Assembly: GCA_003427395.1 (NCBI GenBank)
Contig: BFEA01000697.1
Location: 218,239 to 282,238, forward strand
DNA: 64,000 nucleotides
Source of the DNA: Chara braunii
Lineage: Eukaryota; Streptophyta; Charophyceae; Charales; Characeae
Direction of reading: 5' to 3'
The notes under the pieces were generated by a model that was not told the origin of the DNA, made no database searches, and saw nothing but the letters and a program-made list of their open reading frames with translations. A program made the translations under genes and the position numbers. This document shows positions 1 to 12,252 of this stretch, one piece after another. Numbering within the stretch: the first letter of the stretch is position 1; each line of letters begins with the position of its first letter.

Positions 1-19
1 CACCTGAACTGCTCGATAA

Positions 20-275
20 ATGGTTTTTCAGAGCAGATCAAAAGGTCATGACGGTGTACATCTCCACGACGGCGAACCCCATGTGTTTCAAATGCAGGAT
101 CAAGGGACACATGGCGAACGGCCCTCTCTGTCCCCTGAACACACTAAAAGGAGAAGGCAGGAGGCTGCACCCTTCAATGTTGGTCGAAGCAGAGGCAATG
201 AAAGGCATCTGGATTGTTAACGACCCAGTCTACGCGGGATGGGTTTTCGATGACCTCAAAGACAGCCCAGCGTGA
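20..275 (+). pseudogene. LINE ORF1 C-terminal fragment with zinc knuckle
   Basis: The +3 frame from about 48 to 275 encodes a Cys-Phe-Lys-Cys...His...Cys zinc-knuckle-like motif, then a segment ending GWVFDDLKD. The same order (Cys-Phe-Arg-Cys, HGH, LHPNMLVE, GWVFDDN) occurs near residues 170-230 of the ORF at 4939-5937, so this is the tail of a related LINE ORF1 whose upstream part lies outside the window. The final Cys is present here but is Arg in the longer copy. ORF1 proteins of this kind bind element RNA. No ORF2 follows, so this copy is cut off or rearranged. Confidence 0.75.
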
Positions 276-2051
276 ATATGGACACTAGCAGACCCAGAAC
301 CAAGATGCAACCCGGATGTCTTCCCCCTACATGGAAGCAAATGGCAAGAAGGCGGAGGGAGAAGGAATGGCAAATCCACACACAGCTCTTTTGTAATCCA
401 TGTTGCATTAGATGCAATGCTTGCATCGGGTGTAGTCTGATGGGGTGCCTGTCAGAGTTAGCCACAACCCTTTTGTTGTAATGAACCCAGATCGTGAGAC
501 AGTTGTCAACAATGCAAGTCCAGATAAATGTCCATCGGCTGATGATTACTAAAAATAAAAAATTGTGACTAGACAGAATGAGGTGAGATATCATACACAG
601 ACGAAGAGAGAGGAGGGAGAAAAGACAAAGGAGAGGAAGAAAATGCCCACTCCTGCTTCGGGCTCCCTCCTCCTGCCACCTCAACAATCAATAGTCTGAA
701 CGAGTATCCGAGTATCCTCAATGTGCCACGTGGCACGTCTAATCAGTTCCACATCAGCATCTGGAGCAATGTCGACATGAAGACCACCTGGTACGTATCC
801 TCAAACTCTCCACAGTCCTGATCTCCTCCTGAAGTGACGACGAACAGAACAGCAATGCCGAATATGTAGTCCCAGTCACAGAACACGTGGGCAGCAGCCA
901 TGTCAGTCAAATGATACACGTGGCAGCAGTCACATCAGCGAAGGCACATGGCAGCTGTCACGTCAGCATGCCAAGAAGACAGGAGCAAGCCGGCCACCAT
1001 GCCGGAATAGCAGCGCCTCGCCAAGTTACAATGCCAGCAGCGTCGAGCCAGCGTCGCAGCGTCAAGCCAGCGTCGAAGTCAATGCGTGAAGTCAGCATCA
1101 ACGCAAGACAGAATGATTGTCAAAGCCAGGAAGTCAACTCTTATGTAGTGTTGACGCGGGGTCTGGACCCCGGATGCTGTATCCCTCGGCCGTCCAGATC
1201 TCAATGTGAATGAGGGCTCAGATCGGCCTGAAACCGACTTCCCTCCGGCCTGGATGCTGTCTGGGTACCTGCGCACAACAAGTGAGTGTATCCAACCCAG
1301 GGCCTGGGTGCAGTACCTTTGACTCTACAGTTGACTTTGACTCTTGAATTTCCTGTGTGCGGCGTTCGGTCACACAGCCACACTCGACAGACTCAGGCCT
1401 GGGCGTGTCCTGGTCACACAGCCCAGCGCAGACCTTCTCAGGTCTGCGTGGCCTGGTGCTGAGTTCTGGGCCCCAGGCTACTTCTGAACAGGGTTATGAC
1501 ATTGTCATCCACACTGAATAAGATGCAATGTTCGCATTGGGTGTACATGTCTGTTCTCAGTACGCAACTCAGTACTGGCCATGATGTGGTGAACTACCAC
1601 GATGTAGCTAATTTCAGTTGGGTTCCAACAAGCCCTCCGAAAGAAATCAGCAGCTGTTCTGTGGACTGGCAACCCCAACAAGGAAATTTTCATGCACATG
1701 GTAGCATAGTGAAAATGCAGAACTTTGTGATAATGAGTGGAGGATGGTGTATGCATGGGAATGTAGATGGTGACATGGAGCATAGTGAACTGGGTGGCAG
1801 TCATCGCAAGAACCAACAGACCACGGTGCCGTTCGGACAAACAAGCAGAAAGCATACAAGAGGCTAGGCACGTAGATAGTTCGAGGTCGAACAGGGAAGG
1901 CTGCACAGAGGTCGCTTTCTTTATCAGGCTGTCAACCAGTGTCCATCCAAGCATAGTGTCACAGATAGATAATGCGGCCTTTCTTCTTATCTTAAGAGCA
2001 AGGTGTGACGATGGTCAGTTTTCATTTCAGGTTGCACAGCGTAAGAAAATT
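276..2051. other. No gene recognised; short decayed repeats
   Basis: No open frame here resembles a known protein. Visible structure: a degenerate run of AGCGTC-like units at about 1031-1105; a small hairpin GCAGACC/GGTCTGC near 1430-1451; and a roughly 30-base stretch around 410-440 that recurs in diverged form at 1517-1550. The 1150-1480 segment has the look of retroelement untranslated sequence, but I cannot assign it. Confidence 0.4.
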
Positions 2052-2130
2052 CCATACTTGCGGCACACCTGCGTGGCTCGCCGTGCGGTGTGGCTGAGCG
2101 ATGCGCTGCGCGGATTGCTGATGTGCGGAA
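2052..2130 (+). repeat. GC-rich CCATACTTGCGG module, copy 1
   Basis: The module begins TCCATACTTGCGGCACAC and runs into GTGCG/GCGC-rich low-complexity sequence. Similar modules lie at 14150-14232, 34255-34447 and 35575-35668 (the second and last in reverse). The function is unknown. It is followed 200 bases later by a copy of the GGCGGTGTATCTTTCC repeat, a pairing also seen at the other sites. Confidence 0.6.
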
Positions 2131-2221
2131 CAAAACCATAAAAAAAGAAAAGAAGCCGATGGGTAAAGACCACCAGCCATTCGTGAATCGTGACTTGCCA
2201 TATTTTTGTCGTTTTTTGTTT

Positions 2222-2310
2222 GTGGTGAGTAGTGGAGCGAGGCCCTCTGTCAGCAGTATTGTTGGAAATGTCGGGGCTCTCATTATGGGCCTCGCTCAAC
2301 AGCTCACCAC
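2222..2310. repeat. 24-bp inverted repeat with 41-base spacer
   Basis: The left arm GTGGTGAGTAGTGGAGCGAG continues to GGCCC. The right arm reads GGGCCTCGCTCAACAGCTCA and continues to CCAC. The arms pair over about 24 bases with three mismatches. The GAGCGAGGCCC part recurs beside other copies of the short repeat (13950-13965, 35008-35034, 35120-35135), so this may be the end of a small fold-back element. Confidence 0.7.
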
Positions 2311-2320
2311 ATGCACAGAA

Positions 2321-2380
2321 GACAAAAGTCATGGCGGTGAATTTTTCCGTCCTGGGGGAAGATCCATTCTTATTTCGCTG
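2321..2380 (-). repeat. Short interspersed repeat 'GGCGGTGTATCTTTCC', copy 1
   Basis: Reads ATGGCGGTGAATTTTTCCGT then GGGGGAAGATCCATTCTTAT. It is a diverged copy of a roughly 50-70 base unit found at least 13 times in this window in both orientations. Confidence 0.6.
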
Positions 2381-3059
2381 CGCTATGATTGTATGGGGAC
2401 GTTCATCAATTTTTTAGCAGAAAGCAAAAATGGAAAAACACACTTGCAGGAGATCCGCTCGCGCCTTCCGTAAGCGCTGAAAATAGCGCTATTTTGCGTT
2501 AGCAACGCTCGGCCCTCCGCCCCCGTGCGGGCACCAATTCCAACCTGACGAATTTGAACGTCGGGCTCTCGCTGTGACCGTGCCTGCCCCAACCCCGATT
2601 TCGGAAATAGACACACAAGTCGACTCATCCAATCAAACACTAGCCATAGCCGGACGTTCCTACGAGGACACCCACGCGCGCGTGCCAGGTGCGCGCGTCT
2701 AGGTCATCATGGCGAGACGGGTGCAATGAGGATAAACGATCTTTCCAGTACCTAGCTGTGGTCTTGGCCAAGGGGAGGAGAAGACTCTGTGAGCAAGGGG
2801 TGCTTCACCCTAGGCCAGGGAATGGCATCATCAGATACAAAGAGGATCCAGTCAAGTGAGCAATCAAGTGGCAATCGAGGGGCAGTGTCCTTTTCAAAGA
2901 TTGCCTTTTGCACGACATCTCAAGAACAGACCGCATGAGGAAGAAGAATGCTATTTTGAGGAAATCTCTCGATACACAACAACGCGACAACGAAGTCATA
3001 TCAAAGCAACAGTGATTCGGCAACGAAGCAACATGAAGTGAGAGCTAACTGAAACTGAA
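2381..3059. other. No gene recognised
   Basis: Mixed-composition sequence with a short GCGCGCGTGCCAGGTGCGCGCG patch near 2675-2700. I see no supported feature. Confidence 0.4.
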
Positions 3060-3962
3060 AATCTCCCCTTTCCCCTCTCTCTCTCACCTCCTGTCTTTTC
3101 CACCGTATAGAACGGACGTTCCTCCGACTTCTCACTGACTTCTCACCGAAGAATTCTCCTCCTACCCCTAGCGTTGGCAAATCAGACCCCACCCATACTC
3201 ACCCTCTTTTCCACCCCATCCTCTGGCTGAGTCCCTCCCGGCCCCTTCTTGACCTCTGGCGTCCAGACTCAGCTCTCCCCCCCCTGCCCCTGCTCCCAGT
3301 CGGCCATCTTTTATGATTCTGCCTAGATCTGTTTACCCCGATCCCTTCATCAGATCTCTACCCCCCACACTCTCCTGATCTGGGATCGATCCTCGGTGCC
3401 CAGATACAACACTCCTCCCCCCTACTCCCAACCCTTACGCCCAATCTATCATCATATCTAGCACCAAACTCTGCCCACCAGTTCATCAGGTCTTCGCCCC
3501 GCTGCACTCCCCCTCCCATCCTGGCTTAAGCCCGATTCGTCCAACCAATCCGCCCCTGGCTTTTTCACGCCCTACCGTGTTTTCAATTTACTCTCTCTCC
3601 TCGCGTCCCTTTTCATCATACTCTGATTAGCTAGGATAGGGCAGTCCCCCCTCCCACCATCTTCTCTGACCCCGCCTATCCTGGACATCTCGTCAGACTT
3701 CCAGTCCCTGTACTCCCTCCCTGACTTAATTTCACTTCCTCAACCCTTCCCCCCTGGCACCCTCGCACGCTTTTTTGCTGTTCAAGTACACCGACGACTT
3801 TCGTCCACCCTGATCCCCCCACACTCCTCGTACCGGCATTGCGATCCATCACTTTCCCCCTTTTTTTCTTAAGTGTACCGATGACTACCCACCACCCAGA
3901 TCCCTCCACCCTCCTTGTTGTACCTGCATTTTTTTTTTTTTTTTTTTTTTTTTTNTACCTGC

Positions 3963-3995
<33 letters not shown>

Positions 3996-4330
3996 CACTA
4001 ACTGGCACTAAGTTGATTCTCTCCTCGAGTTCAAATTCCCTCCCCAATCACATACCCCGTCTCTCTCATCCACTAATCTCTACAATCCCCCTTTCCTAGT
4101 CTCCCCTTCTTATATTAGCATCTCGAAGCCCGCCTACCACATATATACCCACTTCTCACCCGTGCGACTATCTCTAATCTAGGGCTAAACTATCCCCTTC
4201 TCACTATCGATCTTAACACCCCCTCTTCCCTCCCGATTCCCCGCTCTTAATCTCCACCCAAGGTAACCCCCCACCATCCCCCTCCCCCCCTCTCTTAACT
4301 TAACCAGCAACTTCCCTGCTTACCAACCCC
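3060..4330 (+). other. Pyrimidine-rich LINE leader with poly(T) tracts
   Basis: For about 1.3 kb the plus strand is strongly C+T biased, with long CCCC and TTT runs and two poly(T) tracts (3929-3954 and 3965-3991) around a single N. There is no convincing protein. Placed just ahead of ORF1, it probably is the element's 5' untranslated region. The segment TACCTGCATT is repeated on both sides of the N, so the tract length is not reliable. Confidence 0.55.
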
Positions 4331-4558
4331 ACTCCACCCGATTGAACGAAGTGGTCTCCCCTACTAACCAGCTTCCCACGATGATCCCACCTCCTTTATT
4401 TCCCCCCCTCACTGCTTCACCACCCGCCACCGGTCTTAGAACCCCACCACGTAGTTCCTCCAATCATCTTAGTAACGATCAAGCTCTTCCTAACTCTAAA
4501 TCAACGCCCCTCAGAGGGAAAAAGTCATGGAAGACCTGTAAGACACCTGATCAGCACA

Positions 4559-5937
4559 ATGGCTTCTCCTACCGCAGGCCGCGAAGCGGGCACGTCCAAA
4601 CAGGCTGCCCAAATTGTTGTCTACACTTCTCACAACCTGCAATCAGACAGGGATCAAACGAAACTTCTTGACAATGAGGCACTCAAGTTTCTGATAGAAA
4701 AAACAAAGGTTGAAGGAGAACCAATCACAAAGAAAGTGGTAAATGGGGAGAAAGAAGAAGTTATTGTCTGGAAATACCCGGAGGGCAAAATCTCTGAACT
4801 AGATGACCTGCACGAGCGACACGCGGTCGTATTCAATTTTGCTCGAAATGGTGCAGACCTCATGCCAGTGGAGAAGAGAAAGTGGATCATAGAGACAATT
4901 AAGAAGGAGACGAAACTCATCGAAATGGTGCAGACCTCATGCCAGNGGAGAAGAGAAAGTGGATCATAGAGACAATTAAGAAGGAGACGAAACTCAAGGA
5001 TGTCGGGGAACTCTTCTCTCTGCAAAACCTGGGCCGCAACAATGTCATGGTGATCTTCAACAAAAAACATCATGCTCAATGTGCTGCTGACATGCAATCA
5101 AGGAAGTGCAACGGTTCCATATGCTTGATAACAAAATGGAAGAAACAGCCAGCGCATAGACAAAATCCTACCTTCTCGGTTTCGTACAAACAAACCCTCA
5201 TGAAAGAGCAGTTTTGGGTGCAATTCGACGTCATTCACCCAGGCTTCCATGGCCTTGTGGTTGACGGATTGGAACGACAGTACCCAGCGAACAGAATCCT
5301 CAAATGGATTCTGCCAATGCCAGAGTTCCTTGCGCCTCACTGTGGTTCAATGACTGCCCTGCTGGAAGTCAAGATAGACGACCCGCCTGTATTCCCAAAG
5401 ACCTGGGATCTTGAGATAGAGAATAAGAGTCTGGAAATCAAAGTTTCAACCAGATCCTCCCCGATCTGTTTTAGATGCAGAGCCCATGGGCACTTGGGAA
5501 CGGACCCAAACCGCTCGAAGTTTCTCAAACACTCAAAAGAGAGGAAACTGCACCCCAACATGCTTGTGGAAGTAGGGGATGCTCCGGGCACATGGTTCAT
5601 CATCGACCCCAGTTATGATGGTTGGGTGTTTGATGACAACCTGGACCCAGATTGGGTTTTGCACTATGCTGATAAAAAACCAACAATTAAAAAACCCAAC
5701 ATTTTCCCTCCCACAGACAACAGATGGCAGAAGAATGCGACCGGGAAACTGTCTGGGAACCCCACGAAGATCAACACAAACCCCCTGACCGACTCTCACG
5801 TGATCAGAGAAGAGAAAGCGAGAGAGGATCTGTTGTGGGATCTGGACTCAATTCGTGAACATGCAGAAGAACAGTACAACAAAGAACCTACAACACTCCG
5901 TGAGATGCTCAAAAGGAAGGAAGAAGAGGCCCATTAA
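4559..5937 (+). pseudogene. LINE ORF1 protein (RNA-binding, zinc knuckle)
   Basis: Two overlapping frames (4559-4969 and 4939-5937) encode one protein interrupted only by the duplicated segment around the N at 4946. Removing that 77-base duplication brings both frames into register. The N-terminal two thirds resembles the globular ORF1 domain of plant LINEs (DUF4283-like, by overall pattern). Near the C-terminus is Cys-Phe-Arg-Cys...His, where the last zinc ligand seen in the 20-275 copy is Arg. A Lys/Glu-rich tail ends at the TAA near 5935. The frame may be intact in the real genome, so pseudogene status rests on the rest of the element. Confidence 0.75.
4844..4997. other. 77-base duplication flanking a single N (assembly artefact)
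   Basis: The segment starting CGAAATGGTGCAGACC at 4844 restarts at 4921, with one N at 4946 inside the second copy. The copies are otherwise identical. The offset of 77 shifts the reading frame exactly as observed between the two ORF1 frames. Two overlapping contigs joined without merging would give this pattern. Confidence 0.8.
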
Positions 5938-6525
5938 AGTCTATCCAAACCTCAGACCGACAATAAACGCACACTGGACAGAGATGGTGCTGCCGGGAAA
6001 GGTAGAAGTGGGGCTCAAAAAGGAAAAAAACGACGGAGCCAGCGAAAGGAACAGAGAAGGAACAACCCCCAGCAAAAGGACAGAAGAGGGGTACAGGTTT
6101 TGACCTTGCCAGTGCTGAGTTCGACAACAAGGACAGCAAAGATGACGAGGAGATCGGGAGAACAACAGCAGACAGTGGGTATGAGTCCCAAAGGTCTCTC
6201 CAATGGTTAAGGGAGTACATTGAGAAGTCCAAAAGGGAGAGAGAACATGCTTTTGACATCAGAGTAGCATGCTTGAACCACATTGAAAGATCGCAGAAAA
6301 ATGGAAAGAATGGGGTAAGGCCTTCTTTTGCTGGCATGGAGAAATCGGTCAACCAGTACAACATGCCGAAGAAAGAAAAGGCAGATGAGGAGAATGCAGA
6401 GGAATTTTCTGAGTACACAGCCTTCAGGTATGCGAAAAAAAAAGAGCAAGAGAGCAAGGACTGATTGACAAAGACAAAACTGTTCTCAACACCAATGACC
6501 CTTTCCAGGATCTGCGTCCAAAAAA

Positions 6526-7314
6526 ATGGAAGAACCCTCCTCAGATCCAAAATCTTCTCAGAGAGAATCAAAAGAATCGGAAGAGGAATCAATACGAGCA
6601 GCACTAAAAACAGCAGTTGCTGTGGTGGTGGCTCAGACAGAAAAGCTAATAAAGTTGAATGCTGAGTACGCCCCAGAGTTTACGACCCTCCAGCATATCG
6701 CTGATGGCAAGGCACCCCACGTAGTGGCCTCGACCAAATCAGCAAGACTAACCTTAATGGGCACATATCCACTGATTGCAGCTAGGTACGTAGCAAAGGA
6801 GGCTGAATGGCAGGTGGCTACAAATGTGTCCTTCGCAATCCCCAGGATTGATGAAGGCCAAAATGTAGCCAAAATTCTTCAAGAAAAGGCAACTGAGGAA
6901 TATCCACTGGGCCTGTACGAACCAACCGAGCCAGATCGCCTGCTGGAAGCAATCTCCTCACAAGCAGAACCCAACAAAAAGCAAGACCATCGAATGGAGG
7001 AAGAGCAACACACCTTCAATGTCTTCTCCCCTGTGATTGCTAAAGTGCCAGTCAGCACCAAGCTGAAAAGTGGGATGATGTGGAGACCATGGAGGACAAT
7101 CTCATCCATTCCATACAATGTGTTAGCGGGCCCAGGCATCCTAGCGGAATTGCTGGCGACCTCAGTGGCCCAGCTCCTGTGTGCTGGTACTCTTCGCGGT
7201 GACAGGTTCTATAGGAGCGATTGCTCTGAGGATGACATGGATGACATGGAAGAATGGCAAGCAGAGGAGGAAGATAGCAGTCCAAAGACAATCCGGTCCT
7301 TGGAACAGGGATAG
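6526..7314 (+). pseudogene. LINE ORF1/ORF2 linker reading frame
   Basis: A 262-residue open frame with a Ser/Glu-rich start and an acidic end (SEDDMDDMEEWQAEEED) lies between the zinc-knuckle ORF1 and the endonuclease. I recognise no domain in it. It is in a different frame from the endonuclease, which overlaps its 3' end. It is probably the C-terminal part of ORF1 or the N-terminal extension of ORF2, displaced by frameshifts. The 5938-6525 stretch has only short Lys/Glu-rich frames of the same character. Confidence 0.5.
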
Positions 7315-7348
7315 GGTTAATGCAAAAGAAGACGGTGTCAACTGGAAG

Positions 7349-7834
7349 ACTCGAGGAATAGTTTTAAGGAGTTGGAACATTAATGGATTGGGCAGTGTGC
7401 TAGACAAAGAAGAAAAGATGAACGACATAATTAAAGGGCTGACAGTCCATCCAAACAAGCCAGCAGATATAATTATGTTGCAAGAGACCCATCTCACTGT
7501 ATCAATCGAACATACTAGAATCTGCAGAGAAGTGGCGAAGAAGCTAGGAGGAATCAAAGATGAAATATGGTCATCCGATAACACATCGAGTACGAAAGGG
7601 ACAACCATCCTCATACCTAAATCTTCCCGCCTCTATACAACAAGCTCTGTAGTACATATGGAAGCAAGGACATCAGAAGGAAGATGGTGCCTTATGGATT
7701 TAAGATGGAAGGAAGAAGAATTCAGGGTAATCAACCTCTACACACCTAACAGCTCCTCAAAAAGATCCTCATTTATAACAGGTCTGGGTAGTCTGATCCC
7801 CTCCATATCACCCTGCATCCTAGCAGGAGATTGA
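7349..7834 (+). pseudogene. LINE ORF2 apurinic/apyrimidinic-type endonuclease
   Basis: Homology begins at GIVLRSWNINGLGS, the first metal-site motif of exonuclease-endonuclease-phosphatase domains, followed by MLQETHL with the catalytic Glu and later GTTILIP. The conserved GD-x-NA motif follows, but the x is a TGA stop (7833-7835), which ends the frame. The domain would nick target DNA to prime reverse transcription. Downstream, 7916-8107 continues the domain poorly in another frame. The stop and frame changes make the copy inactive. Confidence 0.85.
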
Positions 7835-8304
7835 AATGCCACACTGGACCCTGCCACCGACCGTATCTCCAGATCAACAATCTGCCAGTCCACGCAAGAA
7901 GTTCCCATCCAGAAGTTGATGTTGGATCATAATCTGGTGGAGCCATACCGCACCTTAGATCCGGGTGAAAGAGCCTTCACATTGGTGAACAAAAAAACAC
8001 ACCCTGCACACAACCTTCTCCTTCATAGATTATTTCATCCTATTAGACATACTAATGGGCACAACCAAACACACAGAGATTCTCCCCCTTCAACCGTAAC
8101 CTGTTGAACTCATCCTCAACTTCGAACAATACGTAAAGAAAGGATCCAACTTCCATAAGCTGAACAACTCTCTCTTACTAAGTCATCTTTTCCAAACTGG
8201 GGTCCTAGAGTACTGTCGGAATAGAAAGAGCAGCTACCTGCCCTCCCACGATAGGTGGGAATGGTTTCAAGAAAGTTTATTCTACCCTGTCACAAACAGT
8301 AGCC

Positions 8305-11045
8305 ATGATGTCAAGGAAACTGGCAAACGACAGAAAACAGAGGAAAATTGCACTTAAGACAGCTCTAAAAATCGTTGAGTCAAATCTAGTTGACAACCCC
8401 TCCTCCCCTCTCTACACTGACATTTTCCTTAAAGCTAGAGAAGAATTATCCATGTGGCTTTGGTGGGAATTGAAGGGCCTTCAAATAAGAGCAAGAATGA
8501 ATGAATATGAACTGAGTGAGTCAATGACTAAACAGTAGTAAACACTTCTTCGCAAGGATCAAAGGAAATTCAAAGACCAATTCAATAGAAGGCTTAAAGA
8601 TGCTCTCCGACCCATCTGTAACGCTAACGGACAACAAAGGAATGCTGAACATAGCCAAAGAGTTTTAGGAGGAGCTTTATTAAACAAAGACCCCGACTCC
8701 TACCCCTCCAAGCACGAGAGAAGCCAAATCAAGGATGCTTCAGTATCTTGACAAAACGATATCACAAGAACAAGCAGAGGCTCTAGACAAACCCATTACT
8801 CTGGAAGAACTCCAGGATGCACTCCAGACCATGAACAACAACAAAACGCGTGGAATCGATGGTCTAACAAAAGAATTATGGGAGAAGTTCTGGCCTCTCC
8901 TAGGAGGCGACCTGATGAATTTCTACCAGGGTAGCTGGCTCAAAGGTGGACTGAGGAACCTGCTGAGCAGAAGCGCAGTAACACTTCTGTACAAAAAACA
9001 AGGAAAAGAAGACATAAGGAACTATAGACCCATTTCCTTCCTTGCACTGCCCAACAAACTACTGGCCAAAGCCCTGGCCTTCAGGATGTTAGACCTCACT
9101 GATAAGTGCTTCCACGTAGACCAGACAGACTTCGTCCCAGGGAGGTACATTTTGGACAATGTACTCACTCTCAATGAGGCGGCCAACAAAGTAACAGAAA
9201 AAAGGATGAACACAGCAATACTGTTCTGTGATTTTGAAAAGGCATATGACCAGGTTAACTGGGCTTTTTCTGAACGAGAGTATGGAAAAGATGGGAGTGG
9301 GGGTGAACTTCAGAAAATGGGTACGCATCCTCTATAACGACTCCATGGGATGTGTTCAAGTCAATGGCCTGCTGTCATAATGCTACCCTATTTCTCGCTC
9401 AGTGCGCCAAGGAGACCCTCTTGCTCCTCCGATCTTCTTGTTCGTCATGGAAGCAATAGCTTCCTTCCTACGGAAAGATCCCTCTATCCACAGGCTACCA
9501 GAGGTGAATGCAGGATCAACCCACCACCTAAAGTTCCCGACAATAATAATGTTTGCAGACGATCTTATTGTCCTCATTCGAGCCTCCGATTCATCCTTCA
9601 GTGCTTTAGTCAGAGTCATGGAAGCCTTCAGACTGGCATCAGAAATGAAATCAACTGGAAAAAGGCAACTGGATGGTGGTTGTCAGAGGAACCAACTCCT
9701 CAACTGCAAGGCCCAGAAGCGGCTATGACCTGGGATACACCCGAGTCACCCACAAGATATTTCGGGATCCTGATGACAGAGGGTCTTGCACCCCAGATGG
9801 CCCAGAATGTGTTGACCAAACAAATTAATAAATTGGGAAGATGGGGTAACACCTTTACTTCCCTAATCGGGCGTTCACTAACCATCAACACGTCTGTCTT
9901 CTCTATGATGTGGTACATAGCGTCAATCTGGACAGTGCCAGACAAATCAATCAACGAACTGACTCGTAAAGCAAGATCCTATCTCTGGTCAGGGGACCCT
10001 AACAGAGATAACTGCATACCAAAGATAGCATGACACTATATCACAACGAAACCCAGCAGAGGAGGTCTGGGCATCATAGACCCCAAACAGGAAACTAGGC
10101 ACTCCAAATCAAATGGATCATCAAACTTCTCACCAAAGAGGGCACAGCTTGGAACGAGTTAGCACTGGATAGCATCAGAAGCCTAGCCCCGGTACCTACA
10201 CCAGCAAACATGTCTGGCTTGTTCTGGGTGATGAATAAGGAACGGACCTTGAAAACAGGACACAGAAACCATCGACGAGGGGGCAATCCTCAGGGAGCAA
10301 TCCCGCCTACACCGTATTGGGCAGCTCTGGTACGGATCTGGCAAGAAATCATGCCAAAAAAAAAGGGCAAACCTAGGACCAGGGAAGAAGTCCTAAGGCA
10401 ACCCCTCTTTGGTAATCCGTGGGTGAGAGATGAAAGTGATCACTCGCTATCTCTTAAACCAAGAGATACGTGTTGGCCATCATGGATAAAACATGGGAGT
10501 ATGGAAGATCGCTCACATATGGGATGAAAAGACAAACGACTGGGTAACAGATCAGGATCTTATCCCTCTTCCCATGGGCTGCCACCGGAGAGATAGGAAT
10601 CTGCAGACAGTCGTCAACTATATCCCGGAAGGCCGGAAAGAGCTGCTGAGATGCTGAAGGGAACCCCAACAGGGAAAACGGGTGAGTGGGGAATTCGGAT
10701 ACAGGAACCACCACCTGTGAGAGCATACCAGTTCTCCCACAAACAACTGGGATCGAGTACCGTTGCGGTGTTTACATCCTACCCAATCGTGACATCAGCT
10801 CATGGCTCTGCATCTATCTTGGATAAAGATGTGGAAAGAACAAGCTTAGACATTTTCCTCTTCAGGAAAGTAAGAGTCACAGGTTCCTGGCCCAAATCAA
10901 TCTTCAGAATAGACACCCCAATCCAAGACCTGGAATTCGACCCAGCAGAATGGGCCTGGACATCTGAGAGGAACAAAAGCATTAACACTGACATCCAGGA
11001 GTACTCAGTCAAAATGGGTTGTAAGCTATTCCTTAAGACTAAGGA
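8305..11045 (+). pseudogene. LINE ORF2 reverse transcriptase and connection
   Basis: Frames 8305-8538, 8735-9337, 9402-9728, 9728-10033 and 10651-11045 together cover the RT. Seen in order: NNNKTRGIDGLTKELW, SAVTLLYKKQGKEDIRNYRPIS, FCDFEKAYDQVNW (first catalytic Asp), RQGDPLAPPIFLFVMEA, and FADDLIVL (catalytic Asp pair). At least three frameshifts lie between these blocks, for example near 9260-9400 and 9728. After 10033 the sequence is the RT thumb and connection region, ending where the 11046 insertion begins. Confidence 0.88.
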
Positions 11046-11054
11046 CCCGGAACC

Positions 11055-12252
11055 AGGCTGGTCCCCGGATGGACCGGGGACCCCTACCCCATCCGTGGTC
11101 CTCCCGGTTGGACCGGCCGGTGGTTCGGGCCGGTTCCCTCCCGGTTGCCCCCAGTGCATTTTTGCTGGGGCCTGAATTTTTTTTTTTGCTGGCGCATATG
11201 TGTTCCCGAGGCCTCATGGGGGTCGGCCCTGCCCCGCAATTTCGAAACCGGGTCCTGTAGGCCCGGAAGTCCAAAAAGTGGCCAATCTTGGCCGCCGATT
11301 GTCGCAGATCAGCGGCAAAGATTGGCCAGAACCCCATTTCTTAAGAAAAATGGGCAGAGGATATCCGCCGCTGATCAGCAGCGGAGAACCGCCACACATT
11401 TTTCTTAAGATGTAGGTTGGGTAGGCCCCTTCTCCAATTTGTCATTTTGTGGTCCTACGGACCAGTTACCATTGGCAATATCTGATGCTCTTTCACTCTC
11501 AGCCACGAGGGGAACACTATGCTTGTGCTGAGGCTCTGCTGAGATTATATCCTTCTGCGACGTCCCTGCCATCTGTGGGAAAAGTTATGGGTTCGGATTT
11601 TGGAATCGTGATGTCAGAGCCGTCCGAGGTGCAATCCCAAGAATGGACTGAAGCTATATTCTTCTCTCTATCTATCTCAAATGGAACTTGCTCCACTACA
11701 TGTATCGGGACAGACTGCCAGGCAAAATACTTCCGGACTGATAACTCACCTTATGTAGAAACCAACAAACAGAAAACGCTCTGCCTCCACAAGCTGAAAG
11801 CTGGAACCATAACTCTTCTGCTGTCGAGTTATACTCTGGAAGAGCTATAACTTCTGGCAAGGACCTCCTCTCATCATATCTGGTTCAGCTCGTGGGGTAT
11901 CAAATGACACACTCCACGAAGTGCTCCAGCCATGGGGGGGTCGGATAAGTGAACTTGCTTACTTGACCCCTCCCCGTGGAAGTCATAGTTGCCTGACTAT
12001 GTCAATCATATTATAATAACCCCCTGCCCCCCTCTGGAAGCCCCCTGAAAAATATTGCACCTTGAAAATTTTATTGCGGATTCCGATAGCTCTTGAAGAG
12101 TGCAGTCAGAATCTACCGAAAAAAAAATAAAAAAATTGGGTCGCTTTTTTTTCAGAACCGGTTTCCCGGTTCACCCCCCCTGGGCTGGTCCGGCTCCGGT
12201 TGGACCAGGGTAGCTCAACCGGTCAGATCCCGGCCCAGCACTGCCCGGAACC
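11055..12252. mobile_element. 1.2 kb insertion in LINE ORF2 with 9-bp target duplication
   Basis: CCCGGAACC occurs at 11046-11054 and again at 12244-12252, and the LINE coding similarity stops at the first and resumes after the second. The insert starts GGCTGGTCC with alternating GGACCGG blocks and ends with a similar GGCTGGTCC...GGTTGGACC block. It contains three neighbouring hairpins (11280-11384) and no transposase. A 9-bp duplication is usual for Mutator-like elements, but I see no clear long terminal inverted repeats, so the family is unassigned. It is non-autonomous by absence of coding. Confidence 0.7.
11280..11384. repeat. Cluster of three palindromes within the insertion
   Basis: Arms GGCCAATCTTGGCCGCCGAT and ATCAGCGGCAAAGATTGGCC pair across 11280-11327 with three mismatches. 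CCCATTT/AAAATGGG pairs at 11333-11354. CCGCTG/CAGCGG pairs at 11368-11384. The palindromes sit end to end, which is typical of fold-back sequence. Confidence 0.75.

Noticed and set aside
7833-7835. TGA in endonuclease (GD-stop-NA) and TGA in 12399-12401 as recoded codons
   Set aside because: The element also has frameshifts and an insertion. Ordinary decay explains the stops better than stop-codon readthrough.
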